This document shows positions 44,048 to 53,147 of a stretch of 64,000 nt of DNA, in pieces; within the stretch, counting starts at the first letter, position 1; each line of letters starts with the position of its first letter. The stretch covers positions 1,024,429 through 1,088,428 of the forward strand of contig CBDEFY010000007.1 in assembly GCA_965237595.1 (NCBI GenBank). The letters are read 5' to 3'. Both the position numbers and the translations under genes were made by a program. Under the pieces are notes generated by a model, which saw only the letters and a program-made list of their open reading frames with translations, was not told the DNA's origin and ran no database searches. Source of the DNA: UBA9611 sp965237595 (lineage in GTDB: Bacteria; Chloroflexota; Dehalococcoidia; Lucifugimonadales; UBA3495).

Positions 44048-44968
44048 ATGCGCATCTGTTCATTGTTGCCCAGCGCCACCGAGATTGTTTACGCCCTTGG
44101 ACTGGGAGACCAGATGGTGGGGGTTTCTCATGCCTGCGATTACCCGGACGACGCCGCAACCAAGCCGGTGATCAGCCGGAGTGTGCGGCAAATCACCCAA
44201 CTGTCCAGCGAAGAGATAGACGGCATTGTGCAGCAGGCTCGGGCCAACGGCAACCCCCTCTATTGGATCGACGGGGACCTGCTGCGGGAGTTGAGGCCCG
44301 ACCTGATAATCACCCAGGAACTTTGCGAGGTCTGCGCCATCTCCAGCGGGTCGGTGTTCGAGACCGTAGCCAAGGTGTTGGACTACCAACCAGAGATACT
44401 GACCATCCGCCCCAGTGGTGTGGCCGACATTTTACAAAACATACGCAACATCGCTTCCGCTGCCGGTGTGGACCAGCGAGGTCTGGAACTGTCGGAGTCG
44501 CTGCAACGCCGGATTCAGGTGGTTGTGGGCGGCGTGGCGGGCAACGATGCAATGCCCAGGGTGTTGTGTCTCGACTGGCTGGACCCGCTGCGGAACACCG
44601 GGCAATGGGTGCCCGAGCTGGTGGAACTGGCTGGCGGCGAAGAAGGACTGGCGGTGAAGGGGGGCCATTCCCGGGAACTCACCTGGGATGAGATAGTCGA
44701 CTATGCTCCCGAATACCTGATGGTGATGCCCTGTGCCTTTGACCCGGAGCGAGTGCGCCAAGAGGCATCTGAGAAACTGCCAAAGTTGAAGGGCTGGTAC
44801 GACTTGCCTGCGGTGCACATGGACCGGGTATTCCTGTTTGACGGCCGTATTCCCACCCGCCACGGCCCCAGGGTGGTCGACGTTCTGGAAGGCTTGGCGG
44901 AGGCGATGAACCCTCAGCGGTTTGCGGACATCACAAATTATGAAGTGCTAGTGCAATACCGGCCATAG
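44048..44968 (+). CDS. BtuF-like cobalamin-binding protein
   Basis: 306 residues, ATG 44048. It has the helical-backbone periplasmic-binding fold (SLLPSATEIVYALGLGDQMVG; ISRSVRQITQ; LITQELCEVCAI). Unlike BtuF it lacks a signal peptide, as is common for this cobalamin-binding subfamily, which may act in the cytoplasm. No BtuCD is nearby. It is divergent from folD. Confidence 0.85.
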   Translation: MRICSLLPSATEIVYALGLGDQMVGVSHACDYPDDAATKPVISRSVRQITQLSSEEIDGIVQQARANGNPLYWIDGDLLRELRPDLIITQELCEVCAISSGSVFETVAKVLDYQPEILTIRPSGVADILQNIRNIASAAGVDQRGLELSESLQRRIQVVVGGVAGNDAMPRVLCLDWLDPLRNTGQWVPELVELAGGEEGLAVKGGHSRELTWDEIVDYAPEYLMVMPCAFDPERVRQEASEKLPKLKGWYDLPAVHMDRVFLFDGRIPTRHGPRVVDVLEGLAEAMNPQRFADITNYEVLVQYRP

Positions 44969-45156
44969 CACTATACCCCGGGCCCTACATTTGGTTAAGC
45001 CGTCCCATTGGATAAAATAAATTTGGGGACTACAAGAAACCCATCGTGGGGGTCGGGGCGTAATACCAGGCAATCAACCCAACGGCCCGGCCGGTCAGGC
45101 GCACTCAAATTACGAGAATCGCAAGGCGCCGGCGGTACACAGGGGGCATCCCAGGC

Positions 45157-46065
45157 ATGTTTCAATCCATTAGGATGATAAACCTAAACCAAATCAACAT
45201 CATGCGCAGCGTTGTGTTTCCGGTGGTTGTGGCCACGGTGGCGCTGGCAACAGCAATCGTGGGCGCGATCATCATCGGCAGCGACAGCGGCATCGACGGG
45301 GTCAACGGGTTCGTGGAATCTCTGTCGGGCAGTTCCAGTTCCACGCTGGGAGGCTGGGGTCTCCTGGCCCCACTGGGATTCGCCTTCGCGGTGGGCATGG
45401 CTTCAGCGGTCAACCCATGCGGGTTCGCCATGCTGCCCGCCTACCTGGGTCTCTACCTGGGCGACACGGACAAAGAAACAGAAAAGACCGGCGCGTTAAG
45501 GCAGTTGCGCCAGGCCCTGATTGTGGGCGGCACCGTTACGGTCGGGTTCGTGGTGCTGTTCGGGTCGGCCGGTTTAATCATCGGCTTGGGAGCGCGGGCG
45601 TTCATCGTGGACGTTCTGCCCTGGCTGGGCTTGGCGATCGGCATCGTCCTGGCCCTGATTGGTTCCTGGATGTTGGGTGGAGGTAAGCTCTACACCGGGA
45701 TCGCCGCCCGTGCTGCCAGCAACATGGGCGACCCCGGACAGGTGGGCTTGAAGGGTTATTTCATCTTCGGCATCAGCTACGCCACCGCGTCGTTGAGCTG
45801 TACGCTGCCCATATTCCTGGCGGTGGTGGGAACCAGCCTGGCAGTTTCCAGCATCGGCACCTCCCTGGGCCAGTTCCTGCTGTATGCCTTGGGGATGGGC
45901 GTGGTCATTACTGCATTGACTGTGGGGATGGCCTTCTTCAAGACCGCCATGGTCGGTGCGTTACGCAAGGCCCTGCCCTACGTTCAGCCGGTGGGCTCGT
46001 GGCTGATGGTCATCGCCGGGATGTACATCGTCTTTTACTGGCTCACTATTGGAGACCTACTCTAG
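45157..46065 (+). CDS. CcdA/DsbD-type cytochrome c biogenesis membrane protein
   Basis: 302 residues with about seven helices. The redox cysteines are seen in SAVNPCGFAMLPAY and in TASLSCTLPIFLA, placed as in CcdA, which carries electrons from cytoplasmic thioredoxin across the membrane to TlpA/CcmG-like proteins. An N-terminal helix and a Ser/Gly-rich loop precede the core, so the true start may be at the Met near residue 16. It is 2 bases before the DUF3179 gene. The CcmG-like partner lies in the operon at 7.9-8.4 kb. Confidence 0.88.
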   Translation: MFQSIRMINLNQINIMRSVVFPVVVATVALATAIVGAIIIGSDSGIDGVNGFVESLSGSSSSTLGGWGLLAPLGFAFAVGMASAVNPCGFAMLPAYLGLYLGDTDKETEKTGALRQLRQALIVGGTVTVGFVVLFGSAGLIIGLGARAFIVDVLPWLGLAIGIVLALIGSWMLGGGKLYTGIAARAASNMGDPGQVGLKGYFIFGISYATASLSCTLPIFLAVVGTSLAVSSIGTSLGQFLLYALGMGVVITALTVGMAFFKTAMVGALRKALPYVQPVGSWLMVIAGMYIVFYWLTIGDLL

Positions 46066-46066
46066 A

Positions 46067-47317
46067 ATGATTACAAGAATACCAAGAAAATTGTTGATTG
46101 CCGGGGCGTTCTTCGTGGCCGTCCTGGCCACAGCCTGCGGCAGCCAGCTTGCGTCTACCACAGGCGACAGCCCACGGGCCGTTTCAGACATTGGCTCGGC
46201 TGTTTCGGACACCGGGCCGGGCCCTTCCCCAATTATCGAGCCAGACCTTCTTTACCAGGCCGAGTTGGACGACGCCCGGCTCCAGACCAGCGGTTGGCTC
46301 ACCGATTTCAGCCGCCACACCGTGGCCTTTGACGAGATTCAATCGGTTTTAGGCCGAGACGGGATCCCGGCCATCGACCGGCCCCGGTTCCAGACCATTG
46401 AAGAAGCCGAATCAGTGATGGGCGACCTGGAACCGGTGATAACTTTCAAGATCAATGGCGAGGCCAAGGCCTATCCCTTGTCCATCTTGACCTGGCATGA
46501 AGTGGTGAACGACACCGTTGGCGGTGAGCCGGTTATCGTGACCTTCTGTCCGCTGTGCAATTCGGCATTGGCCTTCAAGCGGACGCTGGACGGTCGGGTA
46601 TTCGATTTCGGGGTGTCCGGGAAGCTAAGGAATAGCGACCTGATCATGTGGGACCGGCAGACCCAGACTTGGTGGCAGCAACTGACCGGAGAGGCCATCG
46701 TCGGAGAGTTGGCGGGTCATACACTTGAAATCATACCCGCCTCCATCATCTCGTGGGCCGACTTCAAAGAGGCCAATCCGGACTCTTTGGTGCTGTCCCG
46801 CGACACAGGCTTCAGCCGCCCCTATGGCAGTAATCCTTATGCTGGCTACGACCGGGTGGACCGGCCGCCATTTCTCTTTGACGGAGAGGAGGACGACCGC
46901 CTGCTGCCCAAAGAACGTGTGGCTGCCTTCGAAATAGGCGATGTCTCGGCTGCTTTCCCGTTCCGTGTGCTGGAAACTGAGGGTGTGGTCAACGACCCGG
47001 TGAACGGGACCGATGTGGTGGTGTTCTTCAAGTCGGGGACCGTTTCCGCCCTGGACCGGGCGTTGATCATCGACTCAAAGGACGTGGGCTCAACGGGAGT
47101 TTTCGTAGCCCAGTTGGACGGCAAAAAGCTGACCTTCCGGCTGCAAGACGGCAAGTTCGTGGACGACCAGACGGGCAGTGTTTGGAATATCCTCGGCGAA
47201 GCGGTGGAAGGAGAGATGAAGGGCAAGTCGCTAACGCCCATTATCCACGGAAACCATTTTTGGTTCGCCTGGGGCGCCTTCAACCCCGACACCCTCATTT
47301 ACAAGGGACGGGTGTAG
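46067..47317 (+). CDS. DUF3179 lipoprotein
   Basis: 416 residues from ATG 46067, just after the ccdA-like stop. A signal peptide ends in the lipobox ATACGS. The DUF3179 domain is clear: VITFKINGEAKAYPLSILTWHEVVND, VTFCPLCNSALAFKR, with two Cys in CPLC, and FWFAWGAFNPDTLIY at the end. The function of DUF3179 is unknown; the CPLC pair and the adjoining CcdA suggest a redox-linked exported protein. Confidence 0.9.
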   Translation: MITRIPRKLLIAGAFFVAVLATACGSQLASTTGDSPRAVSDIGSAVSDTGPGPSPIIEPDLLYQAELDDARLQTSGWLTDFSRHTVAFDEIQSVLGRDGIPAIDRPRFQTIEEAESVMGDLEPVITFKINGEAKAYPLSILTWHEVVNDTVGGEPVIVTFCPLCNSALAFKRTLDGRVFDFGVSGKLRNSDLIMWDRQTQTWWQQLTGEAIVGELAGHTLEIIPASIISWADFKEANPDSLVLSRDTGFSRPYGSNPYAGYDRVDRPPFLFDGEEDDRLLPKERVAAFEIGDVSAAFPFRVLETEGVVNDPVNGTDVVVFFKSGTVSALDRALIIDSKDVGSTGVFVAQLDGKKLTFRLQDGKFVDDQTGSVWNILGEAVEGEMKGKSLTPIIHGNHFWFAWGAFNPDTLIYKGRV

Positions 47318-47419
47318 CCGACAGCTATCAGCTATCAGCGGTCAGCGAGGGAGCTTTCGTATTCCTGAATGTTGACCGCTAATAGCTAACCATTACCAGC
47401 GTTCCTTGCCAGGCATCGA

Positions 47420-47465
47420 CCCCCCAGGTAGAATGGCCCATACCATTCTGCACGGGGGATTTTTC
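47420..47465 (+). promoter_or_regulatory. hairpin with T-run just before the GlcG/HbpS gene
   Basis: CCCCC and AGAATGG pair with CCATTCT and GGGGG to form a bulged hairpin, followed by ATTTTTC, three bases before ATG 47468. It looks like an intrinsic terminator for the DUF3179 gene, but the ribosome site (GGGGG) of the next gene lies in its 3' arm. Confidence 0.5.
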
Positions 47466-47467
47466 TT

Positions 47468-47887
47468 ATGTACGACAAGCCGATGTTAGGGCTGGGCCAG
47501 GCACAGAACGCGATAGCTGCCATCTTGGCCGAGGCCAACAAAGAAGCGGACCGGCCCCTGGCCGTTGCCATCGTCGACGACACGGGCAGCATCGTCAGCT
47601 ACGCCCGCATGGACCGCTGCCGTGAGGTTCCCAAGCGGATGGCCATCCGCAAGGCGTACACCTGCGCCCTGTCCGGGCAGGACTCCAAGGACTATGCCGA
47701 GCGTTTGGCCAGCCAGAACCGGACCGTGGCCGAGATGGGAGACCCCATGCTGGCCGCCGTCCAGGGAGGAGTGGTCATCCTCCATCCCGGGAGTGGGTCC
47801 ATCATGGGCGGTATCGGCGTGAGCGGTCTGGCGGCCCAAGAGGACGAAGACCTGGCGAAGATTGGACTGAAGGCGCTGGGGCTGTAA
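47468..47887 (+). CDS. GlcG/HbpS-family protein
   Basis: 139 residues with the small GlcG/HbpS fold (PLAVAIVDDTGSIVSYARMD; MAIRKAYTCALSG; GGVVILHPGSGSIMGGIGVSG). Members bind heme or accompany glycolate and other catabolic operons. There is no signal peptide. Function here is unknown. The ATG is behind a hairpin that may control its translation. Confidence 0.85.
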   Translation: MYDKPMLGLGQAQNAIAAILAEANKEADRPLAVAIVDDTGSIVSYARMDRCREVPKRMAIRKAYTCALSGQDSKDYAERLASQNRTVAEMGDPMLAAVQGGVVILHPGSGSIMGGIGVSGLAAQEDEDLAKIGLKALGL

Positions 47888-47940
47888 GAGCGGTCAGCAT
47901 TCAGCGGTCAGCTTTTAGCTGCACCTGCCGGTGGAAGGGA

Positions 47941-47994
47941 GCGGAAATCCCCCTGAATCCCCCTTTGCAAAGGGGGACCGAGGGGGATTTCCGC
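47941..47994. repeat. family 2 palindrome
   Basis: GCGGAAATCCCCCT at one end pairs with AGGGGGATTTCCGC at the other; the centre is TTTGCAAA. It separates the GlcG/HbpS gene from the deacetylase gene. Short direct repeats of the type CAGCGGTCAGC flank it (47318-47395, 47886-47930). Confidence 0.8.
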
Positions 47995-48037
47995 TCCCCC
48001 GCTTAAAGCTGATAGCTACAACTCCGAAGGAGAGCAC

Positions 48038-48907
48038 ATGTCCAACCCGAGAGCTGATTTTTCACCGATATTCGACCGGAAGCCACTGAAGCTGCCCGGC
48101 GGCGCACGGGTGGCGGTGTGGCCGGTGATCAACGTGGAGGAGTGGGACATCAACGAGCCCATGGCCCGGACGGTGTTGCCCACACCCCAGGGAGTGTCGG
48201 TAATCCCGGACATACCCAACTTCGGGTGGTTCGATTATGGGCTGAGGGTCGGCTTCTGGCGGATGAAACAGGTGTTGGACAACCACGGCATCCGCGCTAC
48301 GGTGAGTCTGAACGCTTCCGTGTGTCTCAGCTATCCGCAACTGGTGAAAGATAGCTTGGAATCCGGATGGGAGATACTGGGCCACGGCTTCATACAACGG
48401 GTGATTAACAGAGAGCCCGATGAACGGGCCGTGATCCAGAAGACCATCAGCACCATCCAGGAATTCACCGGCACTGCTCCACGGGGCTGGATGGGCCCAG
48501 GATTGGCCGAAACCTTCGACACCCCGGACATCCTGGCCGAAGAGGGGATTGAATACATAGCCGACTGGTGCAACGACGACCAGCCCTACCCCATGAAGGT
48601 GAAGTCGGGCAGCCTGGTGGCACTCCCCTACACCGTGGAGCTCAACGACATCCCGATTTATCTGGTCCAGCACCACCGCTCGCCGGAGCTCTTCGAGCGG
48701 GCCAAGGACCAATTCGACACCCTGTACCGCGAGGGAGCCGAAAGCGCCCGGGTCATGTGCGTGTCCACCCATCCCTACATCACCGGCGTGGCCCACCGCA
48801 TCAAGTACTACGACATGATATTTGAGTACATACGCCAGCACGACGACGTGGTGTTTATGACCGGAAGCGAGATTCTGGACTGGTACAACGGGGAGACGAA
48901 ATCTTAA
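48038..48907 (+). CDS. polysaccharide deacetylase family protein (PuuE/allantoinase-like), third copy
   Basis: 289 residues, ATG 48038. It shares with the pair at 23-25 kb the segments DYGLRVGFWRMKQVLD, ILGHGFIQ, EFTGTAPRGWMGPGLAET and STHPYITGVAHRIKYYD. Likely metal ligands are His in LGHGF and in STHPY. The stop codon abuts a family 2 palindrome. Substrate unknown. Confidence 0.86.
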   Translation: MSNPRADFSPIFDRKPLKLPGGARVAVWPVINVEEWDINEPMARTVLPTPQGVSVIPDIPNFGWFDYGLRVGFWRMKQVLDNHGIRATVSLNASVCLSYPQLVKDSLESGWEILGHGFIQRVINREPDERAVIQKTISTIQEFTGTAPRGWMGPGLAETFDTPDILAEEGIEYIADWCNDDQPYPMKVKSGSLVALPYTVELNDIPIYLVQHHRSPELFERAKDQFDTLYREGAESARVMCVSTHPYITGVAHRIKYYDMIFEYIRQHDDVVFMTGSEILDWYNGETKS

Positions 48908-48944
48908 ATCCCCCTTTCGTAAAGGGGGACCGAGGGGGATTTCC
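48905..48944. repeat. family 2 palindrome
   Basis: TAAATCCCCCTTT and AAAGGGGGACCGAGGGGGATTT form a terminator-like hairpin that overlaps the TAA of the deacetylase gene. Confidence 0.75.
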
Positions 48945-48984
48945 GCCCAACAACCCAACAACCAAATCACGGGGAGCAATCCTA

Positions 48985-49261
48985 ATGCTATTTGAACCGG
49001 GGAAGATTCAGAACTACGTGGGCACCGGCGAGAAGGGTTACGCCGGGGACGGCGGCCCGGCGGATAAGGCCCTCTGCACCGAGCCGTTCATGTGCGATTT
49101 CGACGCCGCAGGGAACCTCTTCTTTTCCGAGTCCCGGAACAACGTTATCCGCCGGGTGGACAAGTCCACCGGCATCGTGACCACCGTGGCTGGGACCGGG
49201 GAGGCGGGCTACAGTGGAGACGGTGGCCCGGCTACCCAAGCGACTATGAGGGAGCCCTATT
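48985..49261 (+). pseudogene. NHL-repeat protein, 5' part (split by IS3)
   Basis: The first 92 codons of an NHL-type beta-propeller protein, with two GTGE-x-GY-x-GDGGPA repeats. The frame is broken by the IS3 element at 49262. With the 3' part at 52346 it would give 346 residues. No signal peptide is evident, so the intact protein may be cytoplasmic or exported by other means. It may serve as a lactonase-like or binding propeller. Before the insertion it followed the deacetylase gene. Confidence 0.85.
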
Positions 49262-49351
49262 TGAGGTGGACCCGGAAATTCGGACAGGTGGTTAAGTGAG
49301 AGTTCTGCTCCTAAAATAGCCACAGCTGTTGCTGTGAGGGAGGAGTGGGAC

Positions 49352-49636
49352 ATGTCAAAAGAGCGGAGGAAGCACAGCCCAACATTCAAGGCCAAGGTGG
49401 CCCTGGAAGCGGTGAAGGGTGAAGAGACGGTGGCCCAACTGGCCGCCCGCTACGAGGTCCATCCCGAGCAGATCCAGGCCTGGAAGAAGTCCTTGTTGGA
49501 AGGAGCGGTCGGCGTCTTTGGTGGGAACCAAGACAAACGCCAGAAGAGCGATGCGGTCCTTGTTGCCCGGCTCTATCAGCAGATCGGCCAACTGAAGGTT
49601 GAGCGGGATTTCTTGGCGGAGAGGCTCGGTCCATGA
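49352..49636 (+). CDS. IS3-family transposase OrfA
   Basis: 94 residues from ATG 49352 behind GGAGG. It has the IS3 OrfA helix-turn-helix (SPTFKAKVALEAVKGEETVA, YEVHPEQIQAWKK) and a leucine-zipper-like end (LVARLYQQIGQLKVERDFL). It overlaps OrfB in ATGA at 49633-49636, where programmed frameshifting is expected in this family. Confidence 0.92.
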   Translation: MSKERRKHSPTFKAKVALEAVKGEETVAQLAARYEVHPEQIQAWKKSLLEGAVGVFGGNQDKRQKSDAVLVARLYQQIGQLKVERDFLAERLGP

Positions 49637-50055
49637 GCCGGGAGCGGCGGCGGGAGATGGTGGACCGGCGGCACCCAGCCTTGTCCACAGTGAGACAGTG
49701 CGCCTTACTGAGCATCAGCAGGTCCAGCCTAAACTACCGGCGCAAGGGGACTTGCTTGGAGAACCTGACCGTGATGAAGGCGATGGACCACCAGTACCTA
49801 AGTACCCCCTTCTACGGGTCGCGGCGCATGAGGGTCTGGCTGGGCACTCAAGGTCACAGGGTGAACCGGAAGCGGGTCCAGCGTCTGATGATGCGGACCA
49901 TGGGACTACGTGCCATCTACCGGTGGCCCCGGACCAGCAAGCCGGGGCCAGGGCACAAGGTGTATCCCTACCTCCTGAGCGGCATGGAGATCACCAGACC
50001 AAATCAGGTGTGGGCCGCCGACATCACCTACATCCCCATGGCCAAGGGTTTCTTA

Positions 50056-51799
50056 TCCCATATTTCCCAGTTAGGATAACAGTGTGATGCGGTATATAGG
50101 CAACGTTCTTGCTTTTGTAGTCGTCTCATGAACTTTTCACCAACATCTCGGCTATAATACATTCATTAGAATAGTAAGATTCTTCAGATAGCGTAACAAC
50201 CCCGGAGGCACCTGATGGGTGACGGCGACAAAACCCCTCTCCGGCTCCAGTTCAACCCCAAAGTCCGTCTGGAGTTTCACGGTGCCACCATCACTTCCGA
50301 TGCCGGACTCTTGCCCATTCGAGAGCTGGATGATGCCCTGGGCCTTACCCATATTGCTGCCGACTATCTCCAGGAAAGCCGCTCCGGTCGCAACATCCGA
50401 CACCACCTCGTCCCGCTGCTCAGACAGTCCATCTACAGCCGCTTGGCCGGCTACGATGACACCAATGATGCCGAACGCCTTTCCCAAGACCCAGCCATGA
50501 GAGTCGTCGTGGGCTGGCAAGGATCAGACCGGAACGCCGCCAGCACCAACACCGTGAGCCGCTTTGAAACTGAAACTCTGACCCAACAGGACAACCTGCA
50601 GGGGCTGGCACGAATGAATCCCCAATGGGTGGAAGATGCTATGGCCCATACTCCACACCAGCGAGTGATTCTGGACATGGACAGCTCGGAGAGTCCAGTG
50701 CATGGCCATCAGGAGGGTGCCGCCTACAATGGGCACTTCGAGTGTGTCTGCTATCATCCCCTCTTTCTATTCAACCAGTTCGGCGATTGTGAAGGAGCGA
50801 CGCTACGCCCCGGCAACGTCCATAGCGCCGAGGGCTGGCAGGAACTCCTTGAGCCGGTGGTGAAAAGATACCAGAGGAAGGGACGGCGGCTGTTGTTCCG
50901 GGGTGATGCCGCCTTTGGCAAGCCAGAGGTGTACGAGTACTTGGAACAAGAGATGATTGGGTACGCCATCCGGCTTTCAGCTAACGCGGTACTTCAGAGA
51001 GAAATCGCGCACCTGCTGGTACGACCTGCCGACTGGTCTTCCAGGAGGCCGATCGTCTCCTACTACGACTTCACTTACCAGGCCCAGAGCTGGAGTATTT
51101 CCCGGCGAGTAGTAGCCAAGGTGGAGTGGCATCAGGGGGAGTTATTTCCCAGGGTAGGCTTCATCGTGACCAACCTGAGCTATCCACCCAAAGGCATAGT
51201 CCGCTTTTACAATGGCCGTGGCACAGCGGAGCAGTGGATCAAGGAGGGCAAGTACGCCCTGAACTGGACCAGACTGTCCTGTCACAAGTTCGTGGCCAAC
51301 CAGGCGAGGCTATGGCTGTTCGTTCTGGCGTACAATCTGGGAAACTTCATGAGAAGGTTGGCTTTGCCGGAGGATATGAAGCATTGGACTCTGACCAGTC
51401 TTCAGACTAGGCTGATCAAGACGGGTGGGCGACTGGTACGCCATGCCAGGAGGATGGTGTTTCAGCTTGCCGAGGTGCTGGTGACCAGGGAAATGCTCAC
51501 CGGGATACTAGAACGGATCAGCCGGCTTCGGCTGGCACCTGGCTAGCTTGCTTTGAGAGCACCGGTATTTAGGACAGTTATGGGGTCGTCAAGAGTAAAT
51601 GGGCCGCCACGAGGGAGACGCTTGGGCAAGGGCAGAGGATTTGGAATTTCTACGCTCGTTAGGACGATGGATATCCTATGAGAGTGGAGCAATTGAGTGA
51701 ATCGGAGCGCAGTTGACGCGCTCAGGATACCGTACTATAGTTCCCGCCGCACAGGATGACACCGGTTCAGGGAAATCAGGTTGATCTGGGAAATTCAGG
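50056..51799 (+). mobile_element. IS1380-family insertion sequence inside IS3 OrfB
   Basis: The element of about 1.74 kb has the target duplication CTTA on both sides (50052-50055 and 51800-51803). The ends share ATTTCCCAG in inverted orientation, with CCT at the right tip, as is usual for IS1380. It carries one intact transposase. About 250 bases after the transposase hold no gene. Confidence 0.85.
50215..51546 (+). CDS. IS1380-family transposase
   Basis: 443 residues from ATG 50215 behind GGAGG. It belongs to the IS1380 group of DDE transposases: VILDMDSSESPVHGHQEGA (first Asp), RGDAAFGKPEVYEY (second Asp), YNGRGTAEQWIKEGK with the final Glu. The frame is intact from start to stop and includes the C-terminal SCHKFVANQARLWLFVLAYN. 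It appears to be functional and probably the youngest insertion here. Confidence 0.92.
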   Translation: MGDGDKTPLRLQFNPKVRLEFHGATITSDAGLLPIRELDDALGLTHIAADYLQESRSGRNIRHHLVPLLRQSIYSRLAGYDDTNDAERLSQDPAMRVVVGWQGSDRNAASTNTVSRFETETLTQQDNLQGLARMNPQWVEDAMAHTPHQRVILDMDSSESPVHGHQEGAAYNGHFECVCYHPLFLFNQFGDCEGATLRPGNVHSAEGWQELLEPVVKRYQRKGRRLLFRGDAAFGKPEVYEYLEQEMIGYAIRLSANAVLQREIAHLLVRPADWSSRRPIVSYYDFTYQAQSWSISRRVVAKVEWHQGELFPRVGFIVTNLSYPPKGIVRFYNGRGTAEQWIKEGKYALNWTRLSCHKFVANQARLWLFVLAYNLGNFMRRLALPEDMKHWTLTSLQTRLIKTGGRLVRHARRMVFQLAEVLVTREMLTGILERISRLRLAPG

Positions 51800-52345
51800 C
51801 TTATACCTGGTGGCCATCATGGATTGGTACACGCGGTACGTGGTGGCCTGGCGTCTTTCCAACACCTTGGATGCTGATTTCTGTGTCGAGACATTGGAGG
51901 AAGCGCTTGGCAAGGGGAAGCCAGAGGTCTTCAACACCGACCAGGGCAGCCAGTTCACCGGCGAAGCCTTTACCGGTCTCCTAGAGCAGCACGGAGTGAG
52001 AATCAGCATGGACGGGAAGGGACGCTACACCGACAACATCTTGTTGGAGCGGCTGTGGCGCACGGTTAAGTACGAGGAGGTCTACCTGAAAGCCTACTCC
52101 AACGGGCGAGAAGCCAAGGCCGGGCTTGACGCATACTTCAGCTTCTACAACAACCAAAGACCCCACCAGGCCTTGGGCTACCGGACACCGGCTGAGGTGT
52201 TCAAAGGAGACTTGGCGCCATCAGATGAACGGTCAATCAATGGGAAACGGACACCAAGCAGAGCATTCTCAGACCTTGGAAAGACGGCGGAACTCTCACT
52301 TAGTTTTGCACCAAACCTGTCCAACTGATTGGGTCCACCTCAATT

Positions 52346-53109
52346 CCCTCCAAGTGGACCGGGGCAACCGCGACATCTACATCGTTGACCGGCTATCCGC
52401 CGTGGTCCGCAGGGTGGACACCGCCACCGGCATCATCACCACCCTGGCTGGCACCGGAGAGCAGGGTTACGGCGGCGACGGCGGGCCGGGCGCCCAGGCG
52501 ATGTTCCGGGAGCCCAACGACTGTTCCTTGGACGGCAAGGGCGGCCTGCTGATTGCCGACATCCAAGACCAGCGGATACGCCGATTGGACCTGGCCACCG
52601 GCATCATCAACACCTTCGCTGGGAACGGCGAGAAGGAGCGCGCCGGAGACGGCAAACCGGCCGTGGAAGCCAGCATCATGGGGGCCAGGGCCGTCTGCAT
52701 GGATAGCAAGGGCAACACCTACATCGCCGAGCGGGAGGGCAACGGGGTCCGGAAGGTAGATGCCAACGGAATCATGAGCACCGTTGCCGGTAGCGGAGAG
52801 CTTGGTTACGAAGGAGACCGCGGCCCAGCGTTGACCGCGACCTGGGGATCGCCCAAGGCCATCCGCTGCGACCCGCAGGACAACATGGTCTTGGTGGTCG
52901 TCGACACCGAGAATCACGCCATCCGGCGCATCGATGCCGCAACCGGGATTGTCACCACCATCGCTGGCGGCCGGTTGGGCGGAGAGGGCGACGGCGGCCC
53001 AGCAACGGAGGCTGGTTTGGACCGGCCCCACGGCTGTGGCATCGACGCCCAAGGCAACACCTTCGTTGCCGACAGCAACAACCACCGGGTACGGGTGGTG
53101 GGAGTCTAG
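52346..53109 (+). pseudogene. NHL-repeat protein, 3' part
   Basis: Continues the NHL gene after the IS3 insertion, frame-perfect with the 5' part. It contains four more propeller blades with the pattern GTGEQGYGGDGGPG and SNNHRVRVVGV at the end. Each blade has VRRVDTATGIITTLAG-like repeats. The reading is clean to TAG 53107-53109. The fragment lacks its own start. Confidence 0.87.
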
Positions 53110-53147
53110 CCAGCATTGCTCGTTCTCGAGGCCGGCGTCCCGTTTGA

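Larger units (their letters stand above)
49633..52328 (+). pseudogene. IS3-family transposase OrfB, split by an IS1380 element
   Basis: The 5' part (49633-50055) has the HTH_21 segment STPFYGSRRMRVWL and the first catalytic Asp in WAADITYIPM. The 3' part (51804-52328) has NTDQGSQFTGEAF and the final Glu in LLERLWRTVKYEEV. Joined without the inserted DNA they give 315 residues with an intact DDE triad and normal length. The present copy cannot make it. Confidence 0.92.
49262..52342 (+). mobile_element. IS3-family insertion sequence (itself interrupted)
   Basis: The left end TGAGGTGGACCC and right end GGGTCCACCTCA are inverted repeats, with a second match of GGACAGGT further in. The target duplication is ATT on both sides. 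The element carries two overlapping frames, OrfA and OrfB. An IS1380 element is inserted in OrfB. Removing the element and one ATT restores the NHL gene frame exactly. Confidence 0.93.

Noticed and set aside
48985..53109. CRISPR-like regular repeats in the NHL gene
   Set aside because: They are in-frame propeller blades of a protein with the GDGGPA pattern.
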